A DNA stretch of 64,000 bases, taken from positions 2,020,485-2,084,484 of the forward strand of contig NZ_JH109152.1 in the NCBI RefSeq assembly GCF_000190755.2, in the 5' to 3' direction. A program made the position numbers and the translations under genes. The notes under the pieces are model-generated. The model searched no databases, was not told the origin of the DNA, and saw only the letters and a program-made list of their open reading frames with translations. Positions 17,384 to 25,995 of the stretch are shown one piece after another. The DNA comes from Methylobacter tundripaludum SV96. GTDB lineage: Bacteria; Pseudomonadota; Gammaproteobacteria; Methylococcales; Methylomonadaceae. Within the stretch, counting starts at the first letter, position 1; each line of letters starts with the position of its first letter.

Positions 17384-19186
17384 CTACCAACCACCGGTAT
17401 CACCACTTTCCTGACGGCCACGCTGCCCGTATTGATATTTAAATTTACGTTTTAACAACCCGGCCGGATCGTCGGGAATTCTTTTGAGCCATTGCTCGTT
17501 GGCTTGCTGTTGTTCATCCGTTGGCTCGGCCTTGCCTGGCGCTTGCTGTTTGTCTTGTTTCTTCGCGTCGTCTTTGCCCTGCTCGGCTTGCTGGGGTTTT
17601 TCGGCTTCCGGCTTCTTTTCCTCGGCTTTATCTTGCTGCTGCTTTTCTTCAGACTGCTGTTGGTCCGATTGCTTCTGCTCCGGTTTTTGCTCGGGCTTTT
17701 GCTCAGATTGTTTTTGTTCGTCAGATTTTTCCGATTGTTCACCCTCCTTGTTTTTCTCGGAATCGCCCTTGGATTGTTGTTTATCGTCCTTTTTTTGCTG
17801 ATCCTGTTTCTTTTGCTCTTGTTTTTGCTTTTCCAGTTCCTTTTCTACGACCTCCTTGTTGTGTTTGGCATCGGCATCGTTGGGATTAATTGCCAGGGCC
17901 TTTTCATAGGCTTTTATAGCTTCTTCCAACTGACCGGCTTTCGCCAGCGCATTACCCTGATTGTACGCGCCGCTGGCGGACTTGCTGCTTTTCAGGCTTT
18001 CCAGCGCCTTGTCATACTCGCCCGCCTTGTACTGCGCCGCCGCTTTCCAATCCGGATTTCCAAATTGCTCAGCCGCCTTGGCATAATCCTGTTTTTTATA
18101 AGCCTGTTGCGCTTGCTGGTCCTTGGTCTGCCATAAGTCCTGCCAGCCCAACGCATAACTATTTTTAGGCAGCGGCAAGATCAGCAATAAGGCAAAACAT
18201 AACAGGCCTTTCCTGAACGTCAGTGCGGCCAGAGGCAAGGCCAGTAATAATAACCAGGGACCTTTGTCCGCCCACTGGTCCAATAACAGGTTGTCGTTTT
18301 GCTTGCCCTGCTGCCGGGCCGATCTATCCATGCTGGCCAGCACAGTTTGAATATCCGCATCATTGGCCGTTATGGTTTGATAAACGCCATTCCCAGCCTG
18401 CGCCAGTTTTTCCAGATCGCTGGAATTTAATTTGGGCACTACGATATTGCCTCGCTCATCTTTAAGAAATCCGCCCTCCGGCAGCGCGATCGGTGCGCCG
18501 TCATCGGTTCCGACACCCAATATGGATAGCTGATACTTATCCAGTGTTTTGACTGCGGCTAAGGTTTTATCCATATCAACGCCATCGGTGACCAACAAGA
18601 TCCGGCCTTTTTGCAGGCCTGCCTGCTTGAGCAACTCCACGGCTTTTTCCAATGCCGACGCGGTATTGCTGCCCTGGCTGGGCATAATGTCGGTATTCAA
18701 TGCCGATAACTGACTGTCTATGGTCTCGGTATCGTCGGTCAACGGCGTTACGGTAAAGGCGTCGCCGGCATAAACCAACAATGCGGTCTGGCCGTCTTTG
18801 CGCTGTTTGAGTATGTCGGCGATTTTGTAGCGCGCCATAATCAAACGGCTGGGCTTAATATCGGCGGCGTCCATCGACCGGGACAAATCCAGCGCAATCA
18901 CCAGGGCCGAGTCATTCCTGAATACCGGCGAGGGTAACCGTTCCCAGGTTGGCCCGGCCAGCGCGATAATCGCCAGCAGCGCGGCGATGGCTCCGGCCGT
19001 TATCGGCCAACGGCTTTGGTTGACCGCCTTTTCCTGCAACAGATACGGCAATAATGCGGCATCGCATACGGCAGACCAGTTGCCCTGACTCAGCTTGTTC
19101 CTTAGCATTAACACCAGTATCGGCAGATACGGTAAAACCGCCAGCAGCCAGTACGGCCTGATAAAATGGAATTCGGCCAGATTCAT
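17384..19186 (-). CDS. BatB/BatC fusion: VWA domain plus TPR membrane protein
   Basis: This 600-residue protein joins two Bat functions. Two N-terminal membrane segments (residues about 13-28 and 62-80) precede a von Willebrand factor A domain with a MIDAS motif (ALVIALDLSRSMD and VLLVTDGVDM type segments). Further transmembrane segments follow near residues 310-345. A tetratricopeptide region (about 365-455, with KAGEYDKALESL, AYNQGNALAKAGQLEEAIKAYEKAL) leads into a long low-complexity tail of Lys, Gln and Glu (about 455-565). The start overlaps the batA stop. The long antisense frames over the tail are composition artefacts. Confidence 0.88.
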   Translation of the reverse strand: MNLAEFHFIRPYWLLAVLPYLPILVLMLRNKLSQGNWSAVCDAALLPYLLQEKAVNQSRWPITAGAIAALLAIIALAGPTWERLPSPVFRNDSALVIALDLSRSMDAADIKPSRLIMARYKIADILKQRKDGQTALLVYAGDAFTVTPLTDDTETIDSQLSALNTDIMPSQGSNTASALEKAVELLKQAGLQKGRILLVTDGVDMDKTLAAVKTLDKYQLSILGVGTDDGAPIALPEGGFLKDERGNIVVPKLNSSDLEKLAQAGNGVYQTITANDADIQTVLASMDRSARQQGKQNDNLLLDQWADKGPWLLLLALPLAALTFRKGLLCFALLLILPLPKNSYALGWQDLWQTKDQQAQQAYKKQDYAKAAEQFGNPDWKAAAQYKAGEYDKALESLKSSKSASGAYNQGNALAKAGQLEEAIKAYEKALAINPNDADAKHNKEVVEKELEKQKQEQKKQDQQKKDDKQQSKGDSEKNKEGEQSEKSDEQKQSEQKPEQKPEQKQSDQQQSEEKQQQDKAEEKKPEAEKPQQAEQGKDDAKKQDKQQAPGKAEPTDEQQQANEQWLKRIPDDPAGLLKRKFKYQYGQRGRQESGDTGGW

Positions 19187-20163
19187 GACAACCTCACTTT
19201 AGACAAAGCAATGACTGCAGCCAGAGCCAATGCCAGCGACAACGGCCAGTAATACAGTTCACTACGGGGCCTGAAATATTGTTTGTCTTTTTCGACCGGT
19301 TCCAGCTCATCCAGCCTCATATAAATATTGTTCAGCTCATCGGTGTTTCTGGCACGGTAGTATTGACCTCCGGTGCTTTCGGCAATCTTGATCAAGGTTT
19401 TTTCATCCAGGTCGACGGACGGGTTAATCTTGCGGTTGCCGAAAAAACTGCGCACGATCATTTCATCCGCGCCTATGCCGATCGTGTAAATTTTCAAATG
19501 ATTGGCTGCGGCCAATTCGGCGGCCTTTAACGGTGAAACTTCACCGGCGGTATTGGCGCCGTCGGTCATCAACACCAAAACCCGGCTGTTGACCTGCTCG
19601 CTTTTAAGACGCTTGACCGCCAAGCCTATGGCATCGCCTATCGCGGTATTGTCGCCGGCAAGACCGATGACCGCCTCATTCAATAAGGTCATTACCGTTT
19701 TTCGGTCGAAGGTTAACGGCGTTTGTAAATAGGCCTGGGTTCCGAACAGGATCAAACCCACCCTGTCGCCGACACGCCGGTTAATAAAATCGGCCGCAAC
19801 CATCTTGGCTGCGGTCAGCCTGTCTACAGACCGCTTGTTGATCACAAAATCCTGCTCTTCCATACTGCCTGACAAATCCACCGCCAGCATTAAGTCCCGG
19901 CCGCTGACCGCCTGCTCAATCGGCTCGCCCAGCCATTGCGGCCTAGTACAGGCGATGACCAGAAACAGCCATGCAATCGCCGCCAACAGTAACGGCCATT
20001 GTTGGGTTTTGGAGACCGCTCGGGTTTCAATATCGGAAAAATCGTCCAAAAACGGGACTTTTAATGCCGCCTGTTCCACAGGCATCTTGGCCGGAACCAG
20101 CCAGCGGATTAACAAGGGTAAAGGTAACGCGGCCAGCAGCCAGGGCCATTCAAAGTGAATCAT
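19183..20163 (-). CDS. batA: BatA-like VWA domain membrane protein
   Basis: This 326-residue protein has an N-terminal transmembrane segment (WPWLLAALPLPLLIRWLV), a second at about 57-74, a von Willebrand A domain with an intact MIDAS (DLMLAVDLSGSMEEQD, Thr in LTFDRKT, and VLVLMTDGANTAGE), and a C-terminal membrane segment (YYWPLSLALALAAVIALS). The arrangement is that of BatA/BatB proteins working with MoxR ATPases. It overlaps batBC by 4 bp and the DUF4381 gene by 4 bp, so the operon is tightly coupled. Confidence 0.9.
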   Translation of the reverse strand: MIHFEWPWLLAALPLPLLIRWLVPAKMPVEQAALKVPFLDDFSDIETRAVSKTQQWPLLLAAIAWLFLVIACTRPQWLGEPIEQAVSGRDLMLAVDLSGSMEEQDFVINKRSVDRLTAAKMVAADFINRRVGDRVGLILFGTQAYLQTPLTFDRKTVMTLLNEAVIGLAGDNTAIGDAIGLAVKRLKSEQVNSRVLVLMTDGANTAGEVSPLKAAELAAANHLKIYTIGIGADEMIVRSFFGNRKINPSVDLDEKTLIKIAESTGGQYYRARNTDELNNIYMRLDELEPVEKDKQYFRPRSELYYWPLSLALALAAVIALSKVRLS

Positions 20164-20630
20164 GATTTTGTCTGGGATTTAAGCCAGTCTTCGCATAGGT
20201 CGATTAATTGGGAAATTTCCAGTTCTGTGGGCGGCGTTTTTCGATAGGGTGCGTCAGCTAAAAGTTGCCCAATGCCCTCACTGAACGGCGTACCTTTTAC
20301 CGAAGTGTCGAGAAATTCCAGCCATTGCCGTCCCGTTAAACCGGCTGCCTTTGTCCGTGGCGACACGCTGATCGCTACACGCCTGACCAGCACCGATAAC
20401 TCACCTAATTTCTGCAGGTTATCCCTCGCTGCACCCTGTTTGATTTGGGCCAGCATTTTTTTGGCGGTTTTAAGCGCAGTCTTGCGAGTCAGCCTTTTAT
20501 AAAACCAGACCAGCAAAATAATCAGCAACGGGATTGATACCGCCAGCACCCACCAGCCGATAGCCGGGGGCCACCAGCCTATGGCTTCGGGTTCGTGGAT
20601 GTCTTTTAAATCAAGGAGAGTTGGATTCAT
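20160..20630 (-). CDS. DUF4381 membrane protein of the MoxR/Bat operon
   Basis: This 156-residue protein starts LLDLKDIHEPEAIGWWPPAIGWW, the recognisable DUF4381 opening, and continues with one transmembrane helix (VLAVSIPLLIILLVWFY) and a cytoplasmic helical domain ending near DLCEDWLKSQ. The family is found almost only between DUF58 and VWA genes in such operons. Its biochemical role is unknown; it may link the VWA proteins to the DUF58 protein. It sits directly between those genes here. Confidence 0.88.
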   Translation of the reverse strand: MNPTLLDLKDIHEPEAIGWWPPAIGWWVLAVSIPLLIILLVWFYKRLTRKTALKTAKKMLAQIKQGAARDNLQKLGELSVLVRRVAISVSPRTKAAGLTGRQWLEFLDTSVKGTPFSEGIGQLLADAPYRKTPPTELEISQLIDLCEDWLKSQTKS

Positions 20631-21542
20631 TTATCTTAAACGTTGTATCGGATCGTCTATAGTGCTGCACTGAATAAACGCTAGGCCCATTTTTTTGGCT
20701 ATCTGCTCCGCCTGATTCAGCCGCCGGGTAAAGTGTTGTTGATATTTTAATAGCCGCTGCCGGTCGCCGGTATCGATAACCACATCCCGTTTATCGTCGG
20801 TAAATCGGTAGCGGCCTTTTTCCGGCAAATGGCTTTCCAGCGGGTCATACACAAAAATCAGCACCACTTCGCAATGTCGCGACAGCTTTGCCAGATACGC
20901 TTCAACCTGATCGTTAATGCCGCGAAAATCGCTGATAATATAAACCAGACTGCCGGGGCGGGCGTGGTGCATAAGCCTCGCCAACACATGTTCCAGCGTA
21001 ATCGTCGCTTGCTCTAAGAGATTATCGTCATCTTGATTGCTGATTGCGTTTAAAAACCGCAGTACGGCATGTTTGCCGTTTTGCGGTTTCAATTCACGGC
21101 ATACGCTCCCCGTAAATATCTGTCCGCCAATTCTGTCGCCATGATGTTGGGCGGCCCACGCCAACAATCCGGCCAGTTTGGCGGCGAGTACCGATTTAAA
21201 CACACCCCGCGTAGCAAAATGCATGGCAGGGCGGTTATCCACAGAAATAAACACCGGCCGCTCACGTTCCTCGCGAAATACCTTGGTATGGGTTTCGCCG
21301 GTGCGCGCCGTAACCCGCCAATCGATGCTGCGTATGTCATCGCCCGGTTGATAACCTCTGGCTTCTTCAAACTCCATGCCGCGGCCTTTAAAGCGAGACA
21401 CATAACCGCCGCTTTGCCCGGCACGTATGGTTGAATGTTTCAGGTCTAAACCGGCGGCCGGTCTCGCCAAATCGAGCAGCGTCTTTAACGACACCGAAAC
21501 CAATTCACTGGTGGTTGACGCTTGTTTCCCAAAAATCATCAA
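20631..21542 (-). CDS. DUF58 protein of the MoxR/Bat operon
   Basis: This soluble 303-residue protein carries the DUF58 core: SRFKGRGMEFEEARGYQPGDDIRSIDWRVTARTGETHTKVFREERERPVFISVD, followed by a degenerate VWA-like fold with PGSLVYIISDFRG. Members accompany MoxR AAA ATPases and may act as an adaptor or substrate receptor. The start ATG overlaps the moxR stop (4 bp), and the stop is followed immediately by the DUF4381 gene. Confidence 0.9.
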   Translation of the reverse strand: MMIFGKQASTTSELVSVSLKTLLDLARPAAGLDLKHSTIRAGQSGGYVSRFKGRGMEFEEARGYQPGDDIRSIDWRVTARTGETHTKVFREERERPVFISVDNRPAMHFATRGVFKSVLAAKLAGLLAWAAQHHGDRIGGQIFTGSVCRELKPQNGKHAVLRFLNAISNQDDDNLLEQATITLEHVLARLMHHARPGSLVYIISDFRGINDQVEAYLAKLSRHCEVVLIFVYDPLESHLPEKGRYRFTDDKRDVVIDTGDRQRLLKYQQHFTRRLNQAEQIAKKMGLAFIQCSTIDDPIQRLR

Positions 21543-22546
21543 GGTACGGCAACTCTGGAAATAAGTTCTTTAATAAAATGATCGGTCGTGATGCCTTCCG
21601 CCTCGGCTTCGTAAGACAATATCAAACGATGCCGCAACACGTCGAAAGCCATATCCTGAATGTCTTCCGGACTGACAAAGTCGCGTTGTGCCAGCCAGGC
21701 TTTGGCTCGCGAACAGCGATCCAGCGCTATGCTGGCTCTGGGGCTTGCGCCGTATTGCAGCCAAGTGGCCAAATCCTCTCCGTAGACTGCTGGGTTACGG
21801 GTCGCCAGCACTATTTGCAGCAAATAGTTTTCAAGACTTTCCGCCATGTGCAAATCCAACACTTCATTGCGCGCGGCAAACAAGGTCTTTTGCTCAAGCG
21901 GCTGGAACTGGTCGCCGTTTTTTACTGCTCCGGAACGCGCTTCGGTTCTGGCCAAATGCAAAATGCTTTTTTCATGTTCCGCTTTCGGATAATCGATTTT
22001 TACATGCAGTAAAAATCGATCCAGCTGCGCTTCCGGGAGCGGATAAGTGCCTTCCTGCTCGATAGGGTTTTGCGTTGCCATAACCATGAATAATTTTGGC
22101 AATGGGTAAGTCGCTTGGCCTACGGTTATTTGCCGCTCGGCCATCGCTTCCAGTAACGCCGCCTGAACTTTCGCCGGTGACCGGTTAATTTCATCGGCCA
22201 GGATCAGGTTATGAAACAACGGTCCTTTCTGGAATTCAAACGTACCTTGCTGGGGACGGTAAATTTCAGTGCCGGTCAAATCGGCAGGCAATAAATCGGG
22301 GGTAAACTGCACCCGGTGAAAATCGCCTTGTATGCCTTTGCTTAATACGTTGATCGCCCGAGTCTTGGCAAGACCGGGAGCCCCTTCAACCAGGATATGG
22401 CCGTCAGCCAACAAGCCGATCAGCATCCGTTCAACCAGCACATCCTGTCCGATAATCTCCTGATTAATATAGTTTTTCAACCGCATTAATGCCGGTTGGG
22501 CGGTGTTTTTAGTGCCGTTTTTTTCTAACATTAGTTGTTCTGACAT
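21539..22546 (-). CDS. MoxR-family AAA+ ATPase
   Basis: This is an AAA ATPase of about 335 residues. It has Walker A in HILVEGAPGLAKTRAI, Walker B in NLILADEINRSPAKVQAALLEAM, sensor 1 in LFMVMATQNPIEQEGTYPLPEAQLDRFLLHV, and a C-terminal lid domain (YGASPRASIALDRCSRAKAWL). MoxR ATPases act as chaperones for metal-cofactor or complex insertion; in methylotrophs a paralogue serves methanol dehydrogenase, but no such target is present here. The start at 22546 (MSEQLML) is chosen over an upstream ATG at 22588. It heads the Bat operon and faces the origin-like region. Confidence 0.92.
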   Translation of the reverse strand: MSEQLMLEKNGTKNTAQPALMRLKNYINQEIIGQDVLVERMLIGLLADGHILVEGAPGLAKTRAINVLSKGIQGDFHRVQFTPDLLPADLTGTEIYRPQQGTFEFQKGPLFHNLILADEINRSPAKVQAALLEAMAERQITVGQATYPLPKLFMVMATQNPIEQEGTYPLPEAQLDRFLLHVKIDYPKAEHEKSILHLARTEARSGAVKNGDQFQPLEQKTLFAARNEVLDLHMAESLENYLLQIVLATRNPAVYGEDLATWLQYGASPRASIALDRCSRAKAWLAQRDFVSPEDIQDMAFDVLRHRLILSYEAEAEGITTDHFIKELISRVAVP

Positions 22547-22588
22547 GATGATGTTTAATCTTAAACACAGTAAGAAAGCCTTACACAT

Positions 22589-22997
22589 TAAGCGTCAGGC
22601 AGGTTTTTTAGCTCAAAATATTGTCCGCAAATCATCTTTTCAACGGAAGTTTGCCTATTTTATACAGTTATGGCTCAAGGCAACATAGAGTAAAACTGTT
22701 AAATAATTCTGAATAAGTTGTGGATGAAGATGTGGATAACATTGGCACTTGAGTTATCCACATCCTGTACACAAGATCCGGATAAGCTTAACTGCATTTT
22801 AGCATGCGATTCAAATAACTGATTTTATATATAAAAAATGACTTATCAACAGATTTTCGCTTACGTAATAGTAATAATAGGTTTTTAATATTTTCAATTT
22901 ATTACTATTATTCCGAACAAAAAATCTGCCCGATAGCCCTAATCACCTATACTCTTTCGATCTGTTTATGTTTGCGATAGAGCAACTGAGGAAAAAA
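22589..22997. other. Long intergenic region containing the origin-like cluster
   Basis: This stretch of about 410 bp between the divergent moxR and DUF4124 genes has no credible coding frame. It is AT-rich and must contain both promoters. Its middle holds the DnaA-box cluster described at 22719-22912. Confidence 0.6.
22719..22912. other. oriC-like region: DnaA boxes plus DnaA-trio-like repeats
   Basis: Two perfect DnaA boxes (TGTGGATAA at 22731-22739 and TTATCCACA at 22754-22762) face each other 14 bp apart. One-mismatch copies are TGTGGATGA (22719-22727) and TTATCAACA (22843-22851). An AT-rich stretch follows (about 22820-22840). Then comes TAATAGTAATAATAG (22866-22880), a run of TAG/TAA triplets like a DnaA-trio, with an inverted copy TTATTACTATTA (22899-22910). 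The same 15-mer occurs once more, between dnaA and dnaN. Box quality and order resemble an origin, but function is unproven. Confidence 0.5.
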
Positions 22998-23570
22998 ATG
23001 AGAATTACACTGCTTATTTTAGGAAGCCTTTTTTCCACCTGTACTTTTGCAGGCATTTATAAATGCACGGACATTAGCGGCAAGACGGATTACCAATCAA
23101 AGCCTTGCGACCCGCAACATAAAACAGTGCAAATTAATGTTAAAACAGGCAGCTCTGCCGAACTGGACGAAGAAAAACAAAAACAGGATTTGGCAAAAAA
23201 GGAACAGGATGAAAATCTTGAGAAGGAGCAGAAACTGAAAAAACAGGCGCAGTTAAAACAAGATGCGACGAGTGAAAGCGCAAAAAACCAGTTTCTTATT
23301 AAAAATAATCCCGAGAGGTTTTCAGCATTTTCTATCCCGCCTTATGTGCTTGATCAGTTGCCGGACTTAGTCAAAGAGTACCAAACCAGACTTCCCGACA
23401 TTGAACGTCTAAGAAGACAAGCCGCAGAAAAAGCATTGGCTTCAGGTCAATGTACTCGCGTTGAAGCATCGGAATTACATGGTAAAAGCACCAAGCCGGC
23501 GTTGGTCTTTTCAGTCAGTTGCAGTAGCGGGAAAAGTTTTTATTTTACCGAGCAGGAATTAGCCAAGTAA
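22998..23570 (+). CDS. Exported DUF4124-domain protein
   Basis: This is a 190-residue protein with a signal peptide (MRITLLILGSLFSTCTFA) followed directly by the DUF4124 motif GIYKCTDISGKTDYQSKPC. A Lys/Glu-rich coiled-coil stretch (about 50-95) and a C-terminal domain with two cysteines (SGQCTRVE and SVSCSSGKSF) follow. DUF4124 proteins are envelope proteins of unknown function. The start at 22998 is chosen because GAGGAA lies 8 nt before it and the signal peptide begins there; the frame opens at 22968. The SDR gene follows 8 bp later, so the two probably share a transcript starting in the origin-like region. Confidence 0.8.
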   Translation: MRITLLILGSLFSTCTFAGIYKCTDISGKTDYQSKPCDPQHKTVQINVKTGSSAELDEEKQKQDLAKKEQDENLEKEQKLKKQAQLKQDATSESAKNQFLIKNNPERFSAFSIPPYVLDQLPDLVKEYQTRLPDIERLRRQAAEKALASGQCTRVEASELHGKSTKPALVFSVSCSSGKSFYFTEQELAK

Positions 23571-23578
23571 TTGCCTAA

Positions 23579-24412
23579 ATGAATTCATCAAAAACAATAT
23601 TAATTACAGGTTGCTCTACCGGCATTGGCTACACTACAGCCGTTGAATTAAAAAAACGCGGGCATTTCGTTATTGCTACGGCAAGAAAACCGGACGATGT
23701 GCTCCGGTTGCAACAGGAAGGTTTTACCGCAATCCAACTGGATTTAGCCGACAGCAGCAGCATTCAACAAGCGGTCGATTCGGCGATTAAATTAACCGAC
23801 GGAAAAATCGATGCGCTGTTTAACAATGGCGCCTTCGGTCAACCGGGCGCCGTTGAGGATTTATCCCGCGATGTACTCAGGTTTCAGTTTGAAACCAATC
23901 TGTTCGGCACCCATGAACTGACCAACCTGATCATACCCTTGATGCGCAAACAGGGGCATGGCCGGATTATCTATAACAGTTCAATATTGGGACTCGTCGC
24001 CATGACTTATCGGGGGGCTTATAATGCCAGCAAGTTTGCGCTGGAGGCTTTGGCAGATACCTTACGCCTTGAGCTTCACAGCACTAATATTCATGTTTCG
24101 TTGATTGAACCAGGGCCGATCCTGAGCAACTTTAGAAAAAATGCTTTTGCCCTATACAAGAAGAATATAGATCCGACGCATAGCTACCATAAAGAAACCT
24201 ATCAAATCATGGAAGCGCGCTTGCAAAAAGAAGGCGCGGCAGCCGCGTTTACGCTCTCTACTGAAGCCGTTACCGAAAAAGTTATTCACGCGCTGGAAGC
24301 CCGGCAACCTAAAATACGTTATTACGTCACTTTTCCGACCTATTTGTTTGCCGTTCTTAAACGCATTCTGCCCATGTCCTGGTTGGACGCTTTACTCAGA
24401 AAGGTTCAATAA
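23579..24412 (+). CDS. Short-chain dehydrogenase/reductase
   Basis: This 277-residue classical SDR has the NAD(P)-binding motif TGCSTGIGYTTA (about residues 10-21), the structural NNGA motif (LFNNGAFG), catalytic Ser in IIYNSSILG, and the catalytic pair in YNASKFAL (YxxxK). The N-terminal K-R and ARKP segment suggests NADPH use. The closest familiar type is the YbbO-like oxidoreductases that act on lipophilic aldehydes or ketones; the substrate cannot be read from sequence. It overlaps the start of the CPXCG gene by 1 bp. Confidence 0.85.
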   Translation: MNSSKTILITGCSTGIGYTTAVELKKRGHFVIATARKPDDVLRLQQEGFTAIQLDLADSSSIQQAVDSAIKLTDGKIDALFNNGAFGQPGAVEDLSRDVLRFQFETNLFGTHELTNLIIPLMRKQGHGRIIYNSSILGLVAMTYRGAYNASKFALEALADTLRLELHSTNIHVSLIEPGPILSNFRKNAFALYKKNIDPTHSYHKETYQIMEARLQKEGAAAAFTLSTEAVTEKVIHALEARQPKIRYYVTFPTYLFAVLKRILPMSWLDALLRKVQ

Positions 24413-24603
24413 TGCACGATCTCGATGAAATTATTATCGTTTGCCCCTATTGCGGAGAATCCCTGGATGTATTGGTAGACACCAGTTCCGGGCCTCAGCA
24501 ATATTACGAAGACTGTTCGGTTTGCTGCGCCCCGATTTTATTTGTCCTGTCTGAAGATCATGCGGGAGAAATGGTTATTGACGTCAAAAGGGATGATGAA
24601 TAA
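24412..24603 (+). CDS. CPXCG-motif cysteine-rich zinc protein
   Basis: This 63-residue protein has two metal-binding pairs, CPYCG (residues 11-15) and CSVCC (about 36-40), around the family signature for CPXCG proteins (ESLDVLVDTSSGPQQYYEDCSVCCAPI). It probably binds one zinc. Function is unknown; homologues are short, conserved and often next to small metabolic genes. It starts within the stop codon of the SDR gene, so it is translationally coupled. A hairpin terminator follows at 24657-24678. Confidence 0.88.
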   Translation: MHDLDEIIIVCPYCGESLDVLVDTSSGPQQYYEDCSVCCAPILFVLSEDHAGEMVIDVKRDDE

Positions 24604-24656
24604 TTCCGCACTCATTGGATTTAAGCGACAAAAATGACGCTTTTAGAAGACCTTAT

Positions 24657-24678
24657 AACCCTTTATTTATAAAGGGTT
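24657..24678 (+). terminator. Hairpin terminator after the SDR/CPXCG unit
   Basis: AACCCTTTAT (24657-24666) and ATAAAGGGTT (24669-24678) form a 10-bp stem with a 2-nt loop, followed by TGTTATTTT. It lies 54 bp after the CPXCG stop. Confidence 0.6.
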
Positions 24679-24832
24679 TGTTATTTTAAAAAAAGGGTTA
24701 TTAATTTTTTCTATGCTAGAATGCTTATCGGCATCAGCCTTTCATTATGTTGAATTCTTGCTTTTTTGCTTAAATTCTCATTTTAATCGTTATGCTGACA
24801 CAAAATATCAACAATATAGGTTTATATAATCA

Positions 24833-25228
24833 ATGAAAACACTTAAAAAAATCGTAATTTCTCTTGCTATGGCAATGTCTGTGGCTGCAATTTCATCAAC
24901 TGCTTTTGCTGCTGAAAAGAAAGATCCTAATGCCATAGTTAGAGAAGCGGCTGAAGGTACGATTGCTAAAATCGAAGAAGCGATCAGCTTAATCGAAAAA
25001 AACGGCAGCAAAGAAGACACGGTAACCGCCATTGCTGAAGCTCGTCAATTACAAAAAGAGTTTCGTTATGAACTGACTGAACGTCTTCGTCAAAGAGCCA
25101 ATGATAAATTGAGAGTGGCTCGTGAAGCTTTTGAAAGCGGTGATGTGAAATCAGCAGAAGAAACATTAAAAGCTTCTTTAGCTCAATTCAAAGAAATGAA
25201 AACAACTTACGACGCAGCACATAAATAA
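24833..25228 (+). CDS. Exported helical protein, paralogue 1
   Basis: This 131-residue protein has a signal peptide (MKTLKKIVISLAMAMSVAAI, cut after AFA) and a mature part predicted as long amphipathic helices rich in Glu, Lys and Ala (AEGTIAKIEEAISLIE, ERLRQRANDKLRVAREAFESGDVKSAEETLKASLAQFK). It is related to the next gene: same length, same signal peptide pattern and same C-terminal helix. The family is unknown to me; the layout suggests a small periplasmic helical bundle. It is followed by its own terminator, so it forms a single-gene unit. Confidence 0.7.
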   Translation: MKTLKKIVISLAMAMSVAAISSTAFAAEKKDPNAIVREAAEGTIAKIEEAISLIEKNGSKEDTVTAIAEARQLQKEFRYELTERLRQRANDKLRVAREAFESGDVKSAEETLKASLAQFKEMKTTYDAAHK

Positions 25229-25243
25229 CAAACTGCTGTTAAG

Positions 25244-25285
25244 TCAGATTCAATCATTTTAGCGCCGCGATTGAATCTGATTTTT
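25244..25285 (+). terminator. Rho-independent terminator
   Basis: TCAGATTCAATC (25244-25255) pairs perfectly with GATTGAATCTGA (25269-25280), followed by TTTTT. It ends the first helical-protein gene. Confidence 0.85.
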
Positions 25286-25449
25286 AAATTCAAAAATAAA
25301 ACTCGCTAAAATCACTCTTTTCACTGCTCCACAGCTGGTTGAGAAGTTTCGAACTGTGTTAAAATCTTCCCCGGTGTAGGGCTATTATCATTAATAGTTA
25401 CACAGCCAATTTAATTAAAAAATAACAATGACTTGAGGTCGATTGCAAT

Positions 25450-25836
25450 ATGAAAATTTTAAAAAAAATCTTACTTTCTTTATTAATTGCAGCTTCTATG
25501 GGCGCTGTTTCGACTTCAGTATTGGCTGAAACGGATAAAGGCAGAGTCACATATGCTCCTGCTGATGCAATTGATATGGTAGTAGGAAAAATTAAAGTAG
25601 CGCTTGATGCTACGGCTAGCGGTACACAAGGCGATGCACTTGCCGATCTGATTAAAGATGCATCGGATGCAAGTAAAGAAATCAACGCTAATGATAAAGT
25701 TGATATAGCTCGCTCAAAAGCCAATAACGTTCTGAAATCAGCCAGAAAACTTGCTCAAGAAGGCAAGGCAAAAGAAGCCGAAGAAGCATTAAAAGATGCA
25801 TCCAAAAAGTTTGAAGCGTTGAAAAGCTTAATCTAA
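25450..25836 (+). CDS. Exported helical protein, paralogue 2
   Basis: This 128-residue protein has a signal peptide (MKILKKILLSLLIAASMGAV, cut after VLA) and two or three amphipathic helices. The C-terminal helix (ARSKANNVLKSARKLAQEGKAKEAEEALKDASKKFEALKSLI) mirrors the equivalent helix of the upstream paralogue (NDKLRVAREAFESGDVKSAEETLKASLAQFK). The two genes probably arose by duplication and then diverged; each has its own terminator-like structure. Function is unknown. Confidence 0.7.
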   Translation: MKILKKILLSLLIAASMGAVSTSVLAETDKGRVTYAPADAIDMVVGKIKVALDATASGTQGDALADLIKDASDASKEINANDKVDIARSKANNVLKSARKLAQEGKAKEAEEALKDASKKFEALKSLI

Positions 25837-25847
25837 TCTCCGCCTAA

Positions 25848-25881
25848 CCATATCAGGATGCCGTCCGGTTTCCTGGTATGG
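25848..25881 (+). terminator. Hairpin after paralogue 2
   Basis: CCATATCAGGA (25848-25858) and TCCTGGTATGG (25871-25881) pair with one G-U. There is no T-tract, so it may be a weak terminator or an mRNA-end hairpin. Confidence 0.4.
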
Positions 25882-25995
25882 TGTAAGACCCTTTCCGCTT
25901 TACCCGTCTAAAAAACCGAATAGCACAATTGTATAGCTATGTCGGAAGTCAAAGCGGTAACTCCGTTATTTAAAATCCCAACATTCATCCCGTTA

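Noticed and set aside
17492-18136. A 214-codon Leu/Phe-rich frame resembling a membrane protein
   Set aside because: It is antisense to the Lys/Gln/Glu-rich tail of batBC; hydrophobic antisense frames are expected from that composition.
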